A stretch of DNA of 64,000 nt. Source: Teratosphaeria epicoccoides. Its lineage: Eukaryota > Ascomycota > Dothideomycetes > Mycosphaerellales > Teratosphaeriaceae. The notes under the pieces were generated by a model. It made no database searches. It was given only the letters and a program-made list of their open reading frames with translations, and was not told the DNA's origin. The stretch covers positions 62,001 to 126,000 of the forward strand of contig JADDMT010000030.1 in assembly GCA_021401465.1 (NCBI GenBank), in the 5' to 3' direction. The translations under genes were made by a program, and so were the position numbers. This document shows, piece by piece, positions 34,481 to 47,037 of this stretch. Position 1 is the first letter of the stretch. The number at the start of each line of letters is the position of its first letter.

Positions 34481-36500
34481 GATATTAACATAGTATTAGA
34501 CACTTAACCATAATCGATACTTGGCACTTAAATCGCGTCTGCGAAGGTTAATAACTTGTGTCTACGAGGCTACCTTGTAGACTGTTATAAAAGGTATCTA
34601 ATGAAATGACCTGTTAAGAAAGTGTCTTGCTAGCAGACAATTAAAGAAGGTTAAGAAGGCAAGTTCTACACGCGTAACGCCTTACTCCTCTTCATCTAAG
34701 CGATTTCAGGGCCTAAGAACTAAGCCGTTACTATTAAACTTAGTATAAGGAACGGCAAGTAGAGGAGCTTCTTGTCATTAGTGATTAAACACTAATTATC
34801 GCACGAGTATTTGCGGATTTTGCGAGCCTAGTATAGAGGCATAGAGCCGCTTGCTCTAGTGTATAGAGATGTCGTCTGCCTGCAGGCTTATGTCCTAGGC
34901 GATCGACTAAGCTTAGTAGGTTAGGAGCTAGTCTTACAGACATACTTATTAGGGCTTTAAACAGGGCGACATTATGTCTGTCGCTGTCTATAGGTATTCG
35001 TGTAACTGCTACGATCGTTTAGTCTTTAGATCTAGCTAAAGTTCTAGACATTACGACTTGTCAAGCTAACGTGAAACTTGTGCTATAGGGTTGCAGACTC
35101 GTCTTAAGTGTTACTGTGTCTTTTGCAAGCGCTCGTTAGCTAGACGTATTACTATAACAATGTTAAAGGCTTTAGCAGTAGCCTCGCGGATATAACACTA
35201 CACAAAAACAGACTATAGGCTTGTTAGTAGTCCTGGCTAAGTCCGGGTCTCCTGCCTATCAAACAGATTACTTTTAACGCTAGACGAATCTCTACAAGCA
35301 CTTAGTCTTACACTACGTACTTGCTAGATCCTCGCTACAGATGTCTGTTTAGGAGTTTGTAACTATAGACAGTAATATCTAGACTCTACATTGTAGCCTA
35401 AGATCTGTCTAGCTTGTCCTGCGACTTAGCATGTTACTATAGTGAAGATACTTGATAGGCTAGCTACGGAGAGTCAGGCTAATCTAGTTTTTAAGTATAT
35501 TGTCATGTTAGGCATATAATTTCTTGCATAGATGCTTAGCTTGGCCCTAAGTAGGAGTTGTATGCTACGTCACGAAAATCAAGGCCCTAAGTAGACTAAG
35601 TAACTTGTGTTACTTAGCTTACTTACCTACTCGTCTAACTTGGCCTGCTCGTATGTACCCCTAAGAAACTCGGCCTCTCCTAAGCTACTCGTGTTACGGA
35701 CGCGAGTAGCTTAGAGTGCAAGAGTGCTATTAGTAAGGAACTTACTCCTAGTAGTATACTAGCGGCAAGTAGCTCGGGCACGTAAGCCAAGCTACTTAAG
35801 TCAAAACAATTTGCATGTAATATACGTTCAAGTCATAGTTTTAGTTAATACTACAAATCTTGTTATTGTCGTACTATGCTCTTTTACTATTAACACTAAA
35901 TCTGACATATAACGCAGGTCAAGTAGATTTGCTAACACTAAACACATGAATAGCTTAAACGCAGCTTTTATAACGCCTCTTAAATTCAAGTAAGCTGCTA
36001 TATCTGACTTACGCCTTATGCCTGAAGACCTTAATTAGTATAGCTAGTAACAAATGCATAGCTACTACATACTATCCATACATCCTGTATTAGTCCTCAT
36101 ACATGACTCTTTTACTTGCCCTTATCCTCTATTCCGTTCTACTAGCTTACCTTTACTACTAACGACTCTCCTAAAGCGCTACTATTTCGCCTCTCCTGTA
36201 GCTTCTTGAAGGTCGTATCATTAAAGACCTTGTCGCTATAGCCCTTAATCTACTCTAACAAGGTCGAGTCTGTAAATGCCATATGCTACTACAACTAACT
36301 ATCCCTTAACTTAGTGTCGCTAAGCGCATCCTCTACCTTCTCTACAACGTTCGACTAGTTGCTTATAAGGTTACACTAATCGAGCAGAGTATATGCTATG
36401 CTACATTACGACTATTAGCTAATGTATACCCCGTAGCTACTAAACTACTACTAGTACCTCCTATTAATATCAAAGTGCTAGTAGTATGTTAGTAGTATAA
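34481..36500. other. No clear gene; palindromes and TACTTAG-rich stretch
   Basis: Holds a degraded inverted-repeat structure at 34496-34612 (TTAGACACTT at one end, AAGGTATCTAAT at the other, and a GTCTACGAGG...GTAGAC palindrome). A perfect 11-bp stem lies at 35681-35691/35703-35713 (TAAGCTACTCG), within a TACTTAG/CTAAGTAG-rich stretch at 35580-35810. The GTATACTACTAGCAC motif occurs at about 36510. Neither strand gave a frame I could trust. Confidence 0.45.
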
Positions 36501-38861
36501 CGCTAGTATACTACTAGCACACTTACCTAGCATTTTTTGCCTCTGCCTCTAGCAAAGCTTAGCTCCTACTATCGCCTTAGTCTTTGTTCTTTGCGGTTAA
36601 GCTTCGTGTCCTATAGCTATCATCATTAACTACGCTACTACGTAGAGTTAATAATTGTACTTACTATGTACCTACTCTAGTAAGTCTTTGCGTTTCGCCT
36701 CTCGCTAGAGCCACGCTAGTGTTTATCCATTATTAGCATAGTTTAGTCAATATATAAGTCCTCTTACCTATACTGCTTATCTACACTAGTTACAATTAAC
36801 CGCCTACTCTGTAGCTTAGGCCTCTTGCTACTTCCGCCTCGTTAGTAATAGCTAGCCCTTACGACGCGCCAAGGCTACTAACCTTTTATCTTGCGTGTGT
36901 CTAGGTCGGGGCTTATCGACTATAGTAGCTTTCGCACTAGACAAGTACATGTTAGCAATTATAGCCATAATGTTAGACAAGAAACTAACCTCGTTGTCAT
37001 AACACTATCATGTAGTGTGTCTCGCGTTAATGGCTCCTCTAGTCCCTGCATCGGCTAGTCGTCACTGTCATAATTGCTTGCCTTACTACTATAGTTACTA
37101 ACATTTGCCCTTTTGCCATTATAGCCCTCGCTCTCTCTGTTAGTGTCTGCTTAAACATCCGCTACATGCTTGCAAACACCTACTATTAATGACATTAAGG
37201 CCTATCTTGATCCTTATGTCAGGCTAACACTACGCTAACCTAAAAATTGCGTACGACCTAGTAGAAGTTAGCATAGGCCCTCTCGACAATGTCTCCTATG
37301 TACTATTCTCGCGTAGCGCCTTTTGCCTCCGCAAGTCCTTGTATTCCCTCTCTAAGCCTGTCATGCCGCGATCCTTCTTGATAGCTAGGGCTGCCTACAC
37401 TAGTAGTACTGTCTTGCCTTCGTCCTCCCCCCCTAATATACGTGCTATAATAGTCACTATGATAACCTCTTGTTTGTTAGCATCAAGCTCTTCCTAATAC
37501 TTTTTTCTTCCCCTCGAAGATATCATCAATATCGACACCGCTAACTAGAACCCATCTCGTCTTGCTAGCCTTTGTCTTAAACTCCGAAGGGCCATTTCTG
37601 ATCTAGGCTAGTAGGTATGTAATAGTAGCATACATGCTGTTTAACATGAAAGCGTTTACCTCGCGTGACTCTAAAGGATTCCATGCTAGTTTCTAATTAG
37701 ACTAGAAGAACGCCTTCTTTATATAAAATACAAGCAGGCTTAGAAACCTCCGGTCCTGTGACATGTTAGCGCTTTCGACAACATCTAAGCCTTCTCTCCT
37801 TACCTCTTCTTCGTTCTTACATTCGAATCTGCTTTCTATTAACATGTCTGCAGCCTAGTCCTTTAAACCCTGCTTATTGTCTACCTTGCCAGACTATGCG
37901 AGTATAGCTTCTCTAACCCTATTCGTGCAGTTGTTATATCACTAACGTAACCTCTGCCTTATCTACGCCCCTAACATTAGCACCTCCTTATAGGACCTAC
38001 GTAGGTACTTATAGTATCTAAATCTACGTCGTCTAGCCTTGAGCTAACTCGACCTTTCATCCCTAGCATATTATGCGCTATGAGCTACTAGTCTATTACA
38101 ATACGCTTATAACTCGGCTAGTAAGTAGGAGCTATAGGGTGTAGTATAGAAATGCCCTTCCGCCCTTATAAAGTGTCTATCTACGAGAGTTCTTAGACTT
38201 TAACGAGCAAAGGCTCGATTAACTTGTCTTTATGCACAGGAGGGCTACTACATATATCTTCGCTGCTAGAGTAGTCGTATCCTTAGTTAGAGTTTGTAGT
38301 CTAGCTGCTATTATAGCCTCGACAGCTACTTGACTAGCTCCTAGACTAACTTTGACTACTACTATTACCCTAGCGGCTACGAGACTCGCTATTACGGTAG
38401 TTTTAACTACTGCTGTCACTCCTGTAATTAGTAGGTCGGCTGTTGTAACAGCCTCGACAGATGCTTAGCTGCTATGTCTTTACCCTGTTACTCTTAGGTT
38501 TGCTACTATCTTGTCGCGCGTTACAAGACGATAACCGAGGCCTCTTATATAGCTGATTCCGCCTTAGCAGTAAGGATGACCGCTTATGCGTCTAGTCTCT
38601 TCGTGACTAGTATGTTGTTATCTGTATGCATGTTAGCATAGCTGCTATATGCAGGTAGCTTCTTACATTAGTCGCCTTCGTATAGGCTTTAGGCACTATA
38701 AAATCCTTATGCTCCTAGTTAGCTATCTCCTTATTGCCGTCGTCTACACTATCGCCATTGTTGCTTAGCAGGTCTTCTAAATCATTCGCTAGATTGTAAT
38801 TCGAACCGCCGCTAGATAACGCGGAACGTGACCTCTGTTGTCTATCTTTCTTTAAAGGCAT
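36500..38861 (-). pseudogene. Unrecognised large coding relic
   Basis: Minus-strand gene with a plausible start ATG 38861 (MPLKKDRQQRSRSALSSGGS). Protein-like frames with TAG at expected Gln/Trp sites follow: D-F-I-V-P-K-A-Y near 38720, RFRYYKYLRRSYKEVLMLGA near 38000, and EVNAFMLNSMYATITYLLA near 37640. Near 37440 comes E-V-I-I-V-T-I-I-A-R-I-L-G-G-E-D-E-G-K-T, which fits the P-loop pattern GxxxxGKT. The context does not look like a standard NTPase, so I do not claim one. At least three frameshifts are needed. It points away from the helicase gene. The open stretch at 38219-38419 on this strand is in a different frame from the gene. Family not recognised. Confidence 0.5.
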
Positions 38862-40500
38862 GAAGATAGACACGACTTAAAGGATTAGTAGAGAACAGAG
38901 CGTAGTATATCCTTCTCGGTTATGTAGGTCTAGTAGCATGTTAGTAAAGGATAATATACTACATGTAAATATGCACATACTGCGAGTTACTGTCTAATGT
39001 AGCTACGTAGAGTCTATTAATGCAGAAGAAAGAGAGGACGCAATGTTTATAGTATCTTGTAACATACGAGTGTCATCTAAATTCAGCTACCCCTAAAACT
39101 ACAGCAGCGGTACTTTTAGCTTGCTAGTAGTATGCTATTAAAATACTGCTAGTAGAACTAGCCTCGGTTAGCATTAATTCTTCATTTATAGCTAGTATAG
39201 GTACTACGAAACATCTGCGCTATATAGCATGTCTGCCTATATGACATGGCTAGACTACTACTACTACGAAGCGCCCGCTAAAAGCACTAGTCATGTACAA
39301 AACACATCGATAGGTATACTAGCATTCTACGCGATCTATACACTAAAAAGCCGAGTTAATAGTCCTCGGTCGATATACTAGACATAACTAGCAGTACACC
39401 TATTAAGAGCCTACCCTATTCTCTAGTCTCTATCTGACGATCCTATACCCTATACAACTGTCAGTAGTCTCTAAGAGTAATGTAGACAATCCCTTAGGCT
39501 AGCTAATACCTATCCCTAGCCGCAGCATCTTAGACATTAACTAGCGTAAGATCCGCGTACAAGACTATCTTCTTAATCGATAGGACTAGTATAACGACTG
39601 TCTGCGTTAATATCGACATAGGCACGCCGACCTCATCTCTACTAACAGTAAGTCGAGCCCTATATACATACTCCGACCCGCGGCAGTTAAAGCGCCCGCA
39701 TGTGCTCGCGCGCCTATAGATGCCTACATGTAGTCCCTGTCGAGATAGAGCCTAAGAGCGTAGTCGAAGTAGGCACGCCTATAGTGTCTGTCGTAGAGTT
39801 CCGACATCTTGCTTTAAGAGTGCTTACGCTAGAAGGTCTAGTAACGAGCCTACGCGCTTACAATTTGGCACCTAGTAGAGGGTAACTATAAGATATAAGC
39901 CTAAGTAGTGTTATATCAGAGGTAGTTACTCTGTAGTAGAGTAGTAAGAGTAGTTCTATATGTAAGAGAATATCCTGTACATATTGTTCTAAAGGCCTTC
40001 AAGCTACGTTTAAACTATAACAGCTATACTACTTTCGTGTTAACCCTAGGTAATTGTTGACTTCTAGACTATCCGCCGCCGATAGTTTGACGATATCTTA
40101 TATAGTAGATGCTAAAAACTAACCTCCCCTACTCGTGTCTATAACGCCTCTACTATTACTAGGAATTCGAGTTACAATTCCCTGCTACTACTAAAGAAGG
40201 CGCTCATTTCCTAGAACATACGCTCCTTCGCTGCTATTAACTACGTAACTTGACTAAGTAGGCTAAGCTGCTCTATCCGTTCTTCTAACGTAGCGTACAG
40301 GCGTAGATAATCGTCATGTTAAAGTATAAGGCCTGCTTTAATCATGCCTATACTCTACTACTATAGCGCCTTAGGTTTATGAATTATGCCGCGCTAGGTC
40401 TTAGAGGTTCTTGTCAAGGAAACACGCACACTTATCATTTAGGCTGTACCTATATTATGTCTATTTAAATTACAGATGTTAGGATTACTCGAAACACGCA
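38862..40500. other. No gene recognised
   Basis: Less heavily mutated than the retrotransposons in places (CpG-rich at about 39650-39880). The short plus ORF at 39700-39885 has no motif or supporting context. A degraded TAGTAGTATGCTATT...ACTGCTAGTAG inverted motif sits at 39125-39158. Confidence 0.4.
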
Positions 40501-41300
40501 TTGTTTATACTCGTTAGTCTCTTAGCTAACTTCAGATAAAAGATGCGGCAGACCCTTCCGCGCTTTTCGTACCTTATCGCCATAGCCGTAGCTGTCGTAT
40601 ATGCGACGCCGCTTTGTCTATCTTCTAGTCTGCTACGATACTATCTATAGCAGGCATAATCTAGACACTAGGGTCCTAATGATTCTGGCACTTAAGACAC
40701 GCATATAGGAACAGGATACTCGAGCCTATACGCGCAAGGCAAGAGGATTAGTAGAAGCTATATCCTTGCCTAAACTACAAGCTACCCTTGTCGCTATTAT
40801 AGGGTTCTCCTTATAGATGACGACTCGGTAGTGTCAAAGAACACGTTCGTGCTATAGCTAACTAGGCATGTGTGAGTAATAACTAGTGCTATGGCTAATC
40901 AAGCATTTCAAAGGATCCTATTAATCGACCTAAGACGCAGGCCTAAAGCATGTCGAGTTTCGCTTCCTCTGCTAGCTAAGAATGCATCGTATATTAGGCC
41001 TCAAGAAGGGTTATCGCAGATAGCTCTATTCTAGCATCCCTGTCTTGTCAATGTACCGCTCTTAAGAGTCAGGAGAGTAGTAGTAGATATGTATAAACAT
41101 AAGCTATTCGTAATCATTACTCGACAAGCTAGCGCCTACATAAGAGCATTAGTATTCAAGTTTTGTAACTCGCCGAGGCTGTATTTAGTGTCTAAGAGAT
41201 ATTTAGGGCTAAGGTTCTAGGCTAAGTATTGCGACAACAAGGCTGCGAATCCCGTATCCGCTATAGATAAGGACCAAGTTACTATAGTGTACCTCTAGGA
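40500..41300 (-). pseudogene. Unrecognised coding relic
   Basis: On the minus strand one frame reads as protein over about 250 codons with few stops: AFLASRGSETRHALGLRLRS near 40970, AIALVITHTCLVSYSTNVFF near 40870, and RQSGVAYTTATAMAIRYEKR near 40600. The frame beyond 41300 is lost. I do not recognise the family. Confidence 0.4.
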
Positions 41301-42150
41301 GTATTCCTGCCTAGTCGATTATAATCGCCTTGTAATATGTAGGCATTACACACGAATAGGGACTTAGTAACAGAAGAGCTCCCTGAAGAAGACCTTTTCG
41401 TCTAAGCATAGGGCGATTACTACCTAGCTTTAGTCAGGTACTACAGATAGGTATCTTAGGAGCTATAGCTATCTTTACTTCGCCCGTTCTGTTTTCACTG
41501 CTATTATCATTAATTAATGATAGTGTTACACATGTAACAACTAGTAGCAAACATCAGATAATATAGTCCTCATGATACTATTACCTGCATTACTGCTATA
41601 AAAAAATCGCCTTCGCCATCTAATCCTTTTAATATCGCTTCGACATCCTTGCTAACAAGCTCTAGCGCTACTATTACGAGGGCGAAGCTACGCTTCTACG
41701 CGCATGCCTCGCATACTTCCGGATGTGTCCGCTTAACCTGCAGTTATGAAATAACAGCGGTATGCCTACTACATGCCGCTAGCATAACGTCGGTTAATTA
41801 GGCTAGCTATATAGGGTAAGTACTAAAGTCGCTCCCTAGCGCTTCCGCTAATCAGGCTTATTAGTAGTACCTTACAGATAATCCCTACACGTGCGTAACT
41901 ACTATTAGTATACTACTAGTAATCGAGGGGCAGTTTAGCGGCACTACTCGTTGCTTACAGGTACCTCCTAGCTGCTTAGTTACTATCTGCACTATCGACC
42001 CTACTAAATAAACAAACAGGTTAACGTTTATGACTACAGGACAGACAATCGCATACTAGTACTATGCTAATATCGACACTACTAGTTCTACCTTCACGAT
42101 TCGGCCGTGATTAGTCGTATAGTTGCTTTAATAGTCTCTTAAAAGTGCTA
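41300..42150. other. No gene recognised
   Basis: Upstream of the helicase relic. A TTAGTATACTACTAG motif at 41907 belongs to the dispersed palindromic family. Nothing else found. Confidence 0.4.
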
Positions 42151-42169
42151 ACAAGCTAACTAGTAGAGA

Positions 42170-45100
42170 CCTAAGACCTAGACGAAAGAGCAGCTTAAAT
42201 ACCGCCTAGTCTAAACGGATTTTATAGTATAGGCAGGCAATTTCGCTCTGTCGTATTTTGGATAGGACTCTCAAGACACTTAGGACGCAAGTAATATCAT
42301 TTAAAACGTGTTAAGGGTAGAGGAATTAATCGACAAGGACAGGGAAGGCTAGCCCTACATCCCGCGTTAGTTTAGATACTAAAACCCTCTGTCTGCGAAC
42401 CTAAAGAAACTAGAAGATAGGCTACGCAATGATGAAGATCCTAAGGTCGCTAAGTTGTTTAAGGGCAAACATGATCGCTTATTAGAGGCGTAGTACATCC
42501 CTAGTCTTAATAGCGACTATAATTAGCTGCCTGCAGAAGTCGACAAGAGCAAGTTTCGGTTAGCATTGTAGTAGTACATTACTAGTATGGCTAAGGACAT
42601 AGTAAAAAAGAAAAAAGACTATACTAAGGAGGGCTCTGTTACTCTAGGTATGGCGGCTAATACGTACTCTGTTATACTATCGACTAAATTAGTAGGATTA
42701 AAGCGTACTTTTTCGCATGACTTATAGGCTTTAGCATAGACACTAAACAAGATGTTTAAGGAGTTCGCGTTCTTGAAGGCTAGTACTAATACTAGTCGGT
42801 TAGATCAAGATGTAGAAATGCGCGACATAGAGCATGTCTAGAAACTATCTTTCCTTAAAGTTAGCATCTACCTGTATATAGTCGGCTACACTAAGGACTA
42901 GTCGAGGCTGCTTCTGAATGTAGTACCTCTTGAAATTAGCCTGATGCGGAATTTAAACTCTAACTGTCTTGAACCGCGCATAGTCGCAGAATAATAGACA
43001 ACTAACAAACACTGTTCTTGCTACTACTTTATAGTAACTAGAGATTTGTCATAGTAGCGTGAGGGGGAATCGGACGTCATGTTAATTAGCGCGTTAAGGT
43101 AATTACATGCGGCTATGCCTGATTATAGTAGCGCTTATCTGATCGCGGTCTTCACGGCTAAGTACGAGGGTAATAACAGACTTATGCGGTTAATTGCGCC
43201 CTGTTACAGACATGCGTTTGTGTAATAATTGACTTGTAGTTAGATGCTAACGTTTCGCAGGTTATAGCGCTCTGCCTACTACGCGCGAATTCAAGCTAGA
43301 CATATATAATCTAGCTGTTAAGAACTAATCGCGCTATGTTAGCTTCGAATCTAACATAATCGCTAAAACAGACGCGCAGATAGCGTAACGTCTTTAACAG
43401 GAGGAGTATAGTAAGACTAGCAGGGTTACTAGTAGTATAGTAGTAGTAGATCCTAGCGCTACTACTAAGCCTCTGCCTAAATCATACTCTTATATGCCTA
43501 CCCCTACTTGGCGGCATACTACCTCTCCTTAGGAGTTACTAGAGGGCGCCGATGTCGCCATTACGTTAGTCAAGTAGTAGACAGCCTATCTAGACATAGT
43601 CGTATAGAATCCCGCGAACGACCCCGAACGAGAAGATATACCTAAAAGCCCGAGCATCACGATTAGCAGTAATTAGAGGCGTTCTCTGTAGCTTAGTTAC
43701 GCTGCAGGGATTCCTAGCAGCGACAAGGACAAGACTATAGAAGACCTTTACTTGTCAGATGACATGTAGAAAGCAGCCTATACATATAATCGCTTCGATC
43801 CTAACAAGTAGCATCCTAAGTCAAGTGTAAAGAGCAAGGATTAGTTAATGAAGTTTCCCTGACAGGCACTACAGTTCTTAAACTCCGCCTAGGCCTTGTA
43901 GCGTCTAGCGAGGGGTTTGCTACTAGTCGTTATTGCTGCTACTATAGGGTTTAGGAAGACTTGTATAGGTTAGGATGTTATCTATAGTTAGAAGCATGCA
44001 TAGTGCTACTATCCTAACGTTACAGACTACGAGGTATAGGACGAATTAGACAGTAATAAGCTACAGGCACTTATAGACCTAGACACTAACCTATACGGCA
44101 ACCTTACCTAGCTAGTAGGAGGCAAGCCTCGCGTCAGGCTAGGGCTTACTCTTGTCGTCACGCCTGTCATTAAGCAGTAGATTAACGACCGCAAAAAGTT
44201 CCTTAAGAAGGGCTTTATCAAAATTGTAGTCACATAATCTAATACATTTAAGCAGGCACTAGAGGATTTTAGTGTCTATAACAGTTAGGCTAAGGCTGTT
44301 CGCGACGAGGACTAGCTAAAACGTGATAAACTAGAAGCCTGTCTGTCTAAGGAAGAACTAGCGTTATAGGACAAAGACGACTTCAAGCTAATAGTACACA
44401 AACTCTTGACTATGTTAAGCACTAATAAGAAAGTCCGATTATAGCTTGCCGAATAGACTGTCATTACCTAGAAGTCGTACATTAGTTTAATTGCTTAGCG
44501 TAATGCTAGCTAATAGGATTAGAAGGAAAGAGTACCTAGATTTTCCGTGAAACTATTACGCTCTATTTAGTCCTTAGTTCTATTCAATGAGTTCTATAAG
44601 TCAAGAGGCGCAAAAACTACCTGGCTAAACATCGCTAGACTACCTAGTAAACTATGTGTAAGCGCTACTCCGTATAGGCATGTCAGGGATCTGCGGCTAA
44701 TCGTATAGTGTACGTTTAGCCGATTCTTCAAGATAGGCAAGAAGGAGGACAACACAAGCTAATCGCTGCTTTCTATGTCTAAGGAGTCTAACTAGAAGGG
44801 ATTCGCTATTAGTAAGGCGTAGTAGTAGAGGAAGGACTTTAAACCTAAGACGAAGAAGTTTGTAGAGGATTCTAGTCTACTTAGCAAAACAGAGGCTATC
44901 TACTAGTTAGATCTAGTCGCAAAAAAGATCGGGTCATTTAACGAGGCTAAGAAGGACAATCTAGAGGCGGAGCTTAGAGCCCTTAAGAAGTCGTAGTAAC
45001 TACATCTTAATGTTGTCGCGCCTTAGCTACGTTCATTCATGATTACATATAGTAACTCCTTTATCTAGTAACCTATGAAGAGTGTTAACGAGAAGGGGTA

Positions 45101-46260
45101 CCTAGGCATAGAGATCCTACCCTATGCTACATTTAACATTAGCACGCTAATCCCTGAGGACCTCTAGGAGGACAGCTAGGGCCCTATTCGCGATGGCGAT
45201 GTCAAAGATTAGGACGACAATAACGCTAATCAGGCAAACTACTAAGGTCTACAAACATATTACCTCGAGTATGTTCGACAAGGATTAAGGCAAGGGAAGA
45301 AGCTACTATCCTTCTTTATATAGGTACATGTTTAGCGCGTTCTAGGCTTGTTTCCTTATCTACACAAGTAGTGCCGACTCGACGCAGAACTCATAGCCGA
45401 AATGTTATATAACAAGGACAAGTAGAAGGATACTATGTACTCTAGCTAAGCCGCAGAGTAGATCCTAAAGCAGGGGAAGCGGAGTTATGTGTAGCACTAC
45501 ATAGACGAGATCTATTAAACGCTAGTAATGTAACAGCTCCTAGAGATCCTACGCGGTATAAGGAGCTAGACAAATGCGTTTGGTAAGCCGCGTAAACACG
45601 TCGTAGTCATGTATAAGCCGATGAATATAGCGTTAGTAAAGCTAGTAAGTATCTTTAACTGTTTCCTTGCCTAATAGGTACTAACTTTAACTAGTATCTC
45701 TAGTAGGTAGTAGAGAATAGTTACATCCTAGGCAGATTTAACAAGATAGCTAGGTTCATCGGGCCAGATTATAGGTCGAAAGATAAGGCCATGATTATAG
45801 AGGACTTTGTGACTACTAATCCTATTATTAAAGGCTACTAAGACAACCCTTAGTTGCTTATATCGACTATGAACAAAATTAAGAGTAGCGTAACTCTTGT
45901 ACCTACTAACGCTATCATAATACTAGATGACAACTTTAAATAGTAGTCAACTAGGCAAGCCTGTAGCAGGGTTAGTCGTACTAGATTAATGTAGTTAGCG
46001 CGATTTACAGAGGTAATGAGATTTTACTAGGTTACGCTATAGAGCTAATTTAGAGAATAGACTATGAACTGTTAGCAGACTAGTAACGACTTCATTAATA
46101 TCATGCGTAAGGATCGGGGCAAGTAGAGAGGCATAGGATCGTGCGGGCTACGCAGGCTAGCGCGAGATGACAGATTAATTAGGGTTTAACTGCAATCTTG
46201 TAATAGAGTAATGCTAGTAGTCGTGCGCGAGTAGTATCGTTTTAGATAGTGACTACATAA
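42170..46260 (+). pseudogene. SNF2-type helicase-like protein
   Basis: Large degraded gene, about 1300 codons. The N-terminal 350 codons are of unknown type. The ATPase core then shows motif I as A-T-I-G-F-R-K-T-C-I-G at about 43945-43980 (the middle Gly of GxGKT is now Arg). A T-L-V-V-T-P-V-I-K-Q block is near 44150. Motif II is L-F-N-E-F-Y at about 44577-44600 (expected D-E-F-H, with G-to-A and C-to-T changes), then R-G-A-K-T-T-W. Motif III is S-A-T-P-Y-R at 44656. The C-terminal lobe ends with N-A-I-I-I-L-D-D-N and Q-A-C-S-R-V-S-R near 45905-45990, where motif V and VI of SNF2 proteins lie. The frame changes once near 43250, and stops are TAG/TAA. It precedes the Plavaka-like gene on the same strand. 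Catalytic residues are lost, so it is not active. A host chromatin remodeller is less likely because RIP implies multicopy DNA. Confidence 0.8.
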
Positions 46261-46299
46261 GCGCCTTATCTGATAGAGTATATACATAATACCGATTAT

Positions 46300-46660
46300 C
46301 TTGTCTGTTCGTATGTACTTGACGACTACTAAATGCTAGTAGTATACTAGTAGTACGTCTACTACTACTACGTTAAGGTCTAACCTATAGATCGCTACTA
46401 CATGTTTTAAACCCTTACAATTAACAGACAATGACTACTAGTAGTATACTAGTAGCACTCCTACTACGTCTACACTATACATCTAAGCCGCTAGTAATAT
46501 AGGGTATGACTTTATGTATATAAATACTATATACTTTGGATTTATATATGAAACTACTCGAAATTTGGGATTCCTAGCCAAAATGGCGCTCGTACTACCT
46601 GCGATTAACAGAACGAGTTAGCTAATAATAACTGCTACTAGTATACTACTAGCACATCCA
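46300..46660. repeat. Cluster of GCTAGTAGTATACTAGTAGTA-type palindromes
   Basis: Three copies (46330-46355, 46435-46460, 46632-46655) of a palindrome built on CTAGTAGTATACTAGTAG or its half TATACTACTAGCAC. They lie between the helicase and transposase genes. The same motif recurs at 36510, 41907, 50804-51195 and 57157, so it resembles subterminal or terminal repeats of a DNA transposon family. Confidence 0.65.
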
Positions 46661-47037
46661 TTTTTGTCTACTCTAGGCCCTCCTTTACTACTACACTCTA
46701 ATAACACTCGATTCTTCTATTAACCTAAACACTAACCCTACACACGCATGACTAGCTAACATGATAAACTGTCCGAGTGACAATTAGCTACCCGCGTGGC
46801 ACGCGTACCTTTACAGTAAGTATCGACACGACTAAGGGCTTAGGGTCTAGGTGTTTATAGTAATTAACGTGTCTATAAGCGCCGTAGCCTTTATAACATA
46901 CTATGTTAACAATAGCTTTATAGTGTATACTATACTATACAGGCTATAACAAGGCATTAAAAGGTCATAGTAGTCATGCCTAGCATGTTCCTACCTGCAT
47001 AGTAGCGAAGTTTTAGCACTTCATTAATTAGAGTACT

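Noticed and set aside
37430..37470. P-loop NTPase at GGEDEGKT
   Set aside because: Fits the GxxxxGKT pattern, but no other NTPase motif follows and frameshifts surround it; pattern match alone is too weak.
39700..39885. 61-codon plus ORF as a small gene
   Set aside because: No motif, no homologous copy in the window and no flanking support. It is in a CpG-rich stretch where open frames arise by chance.
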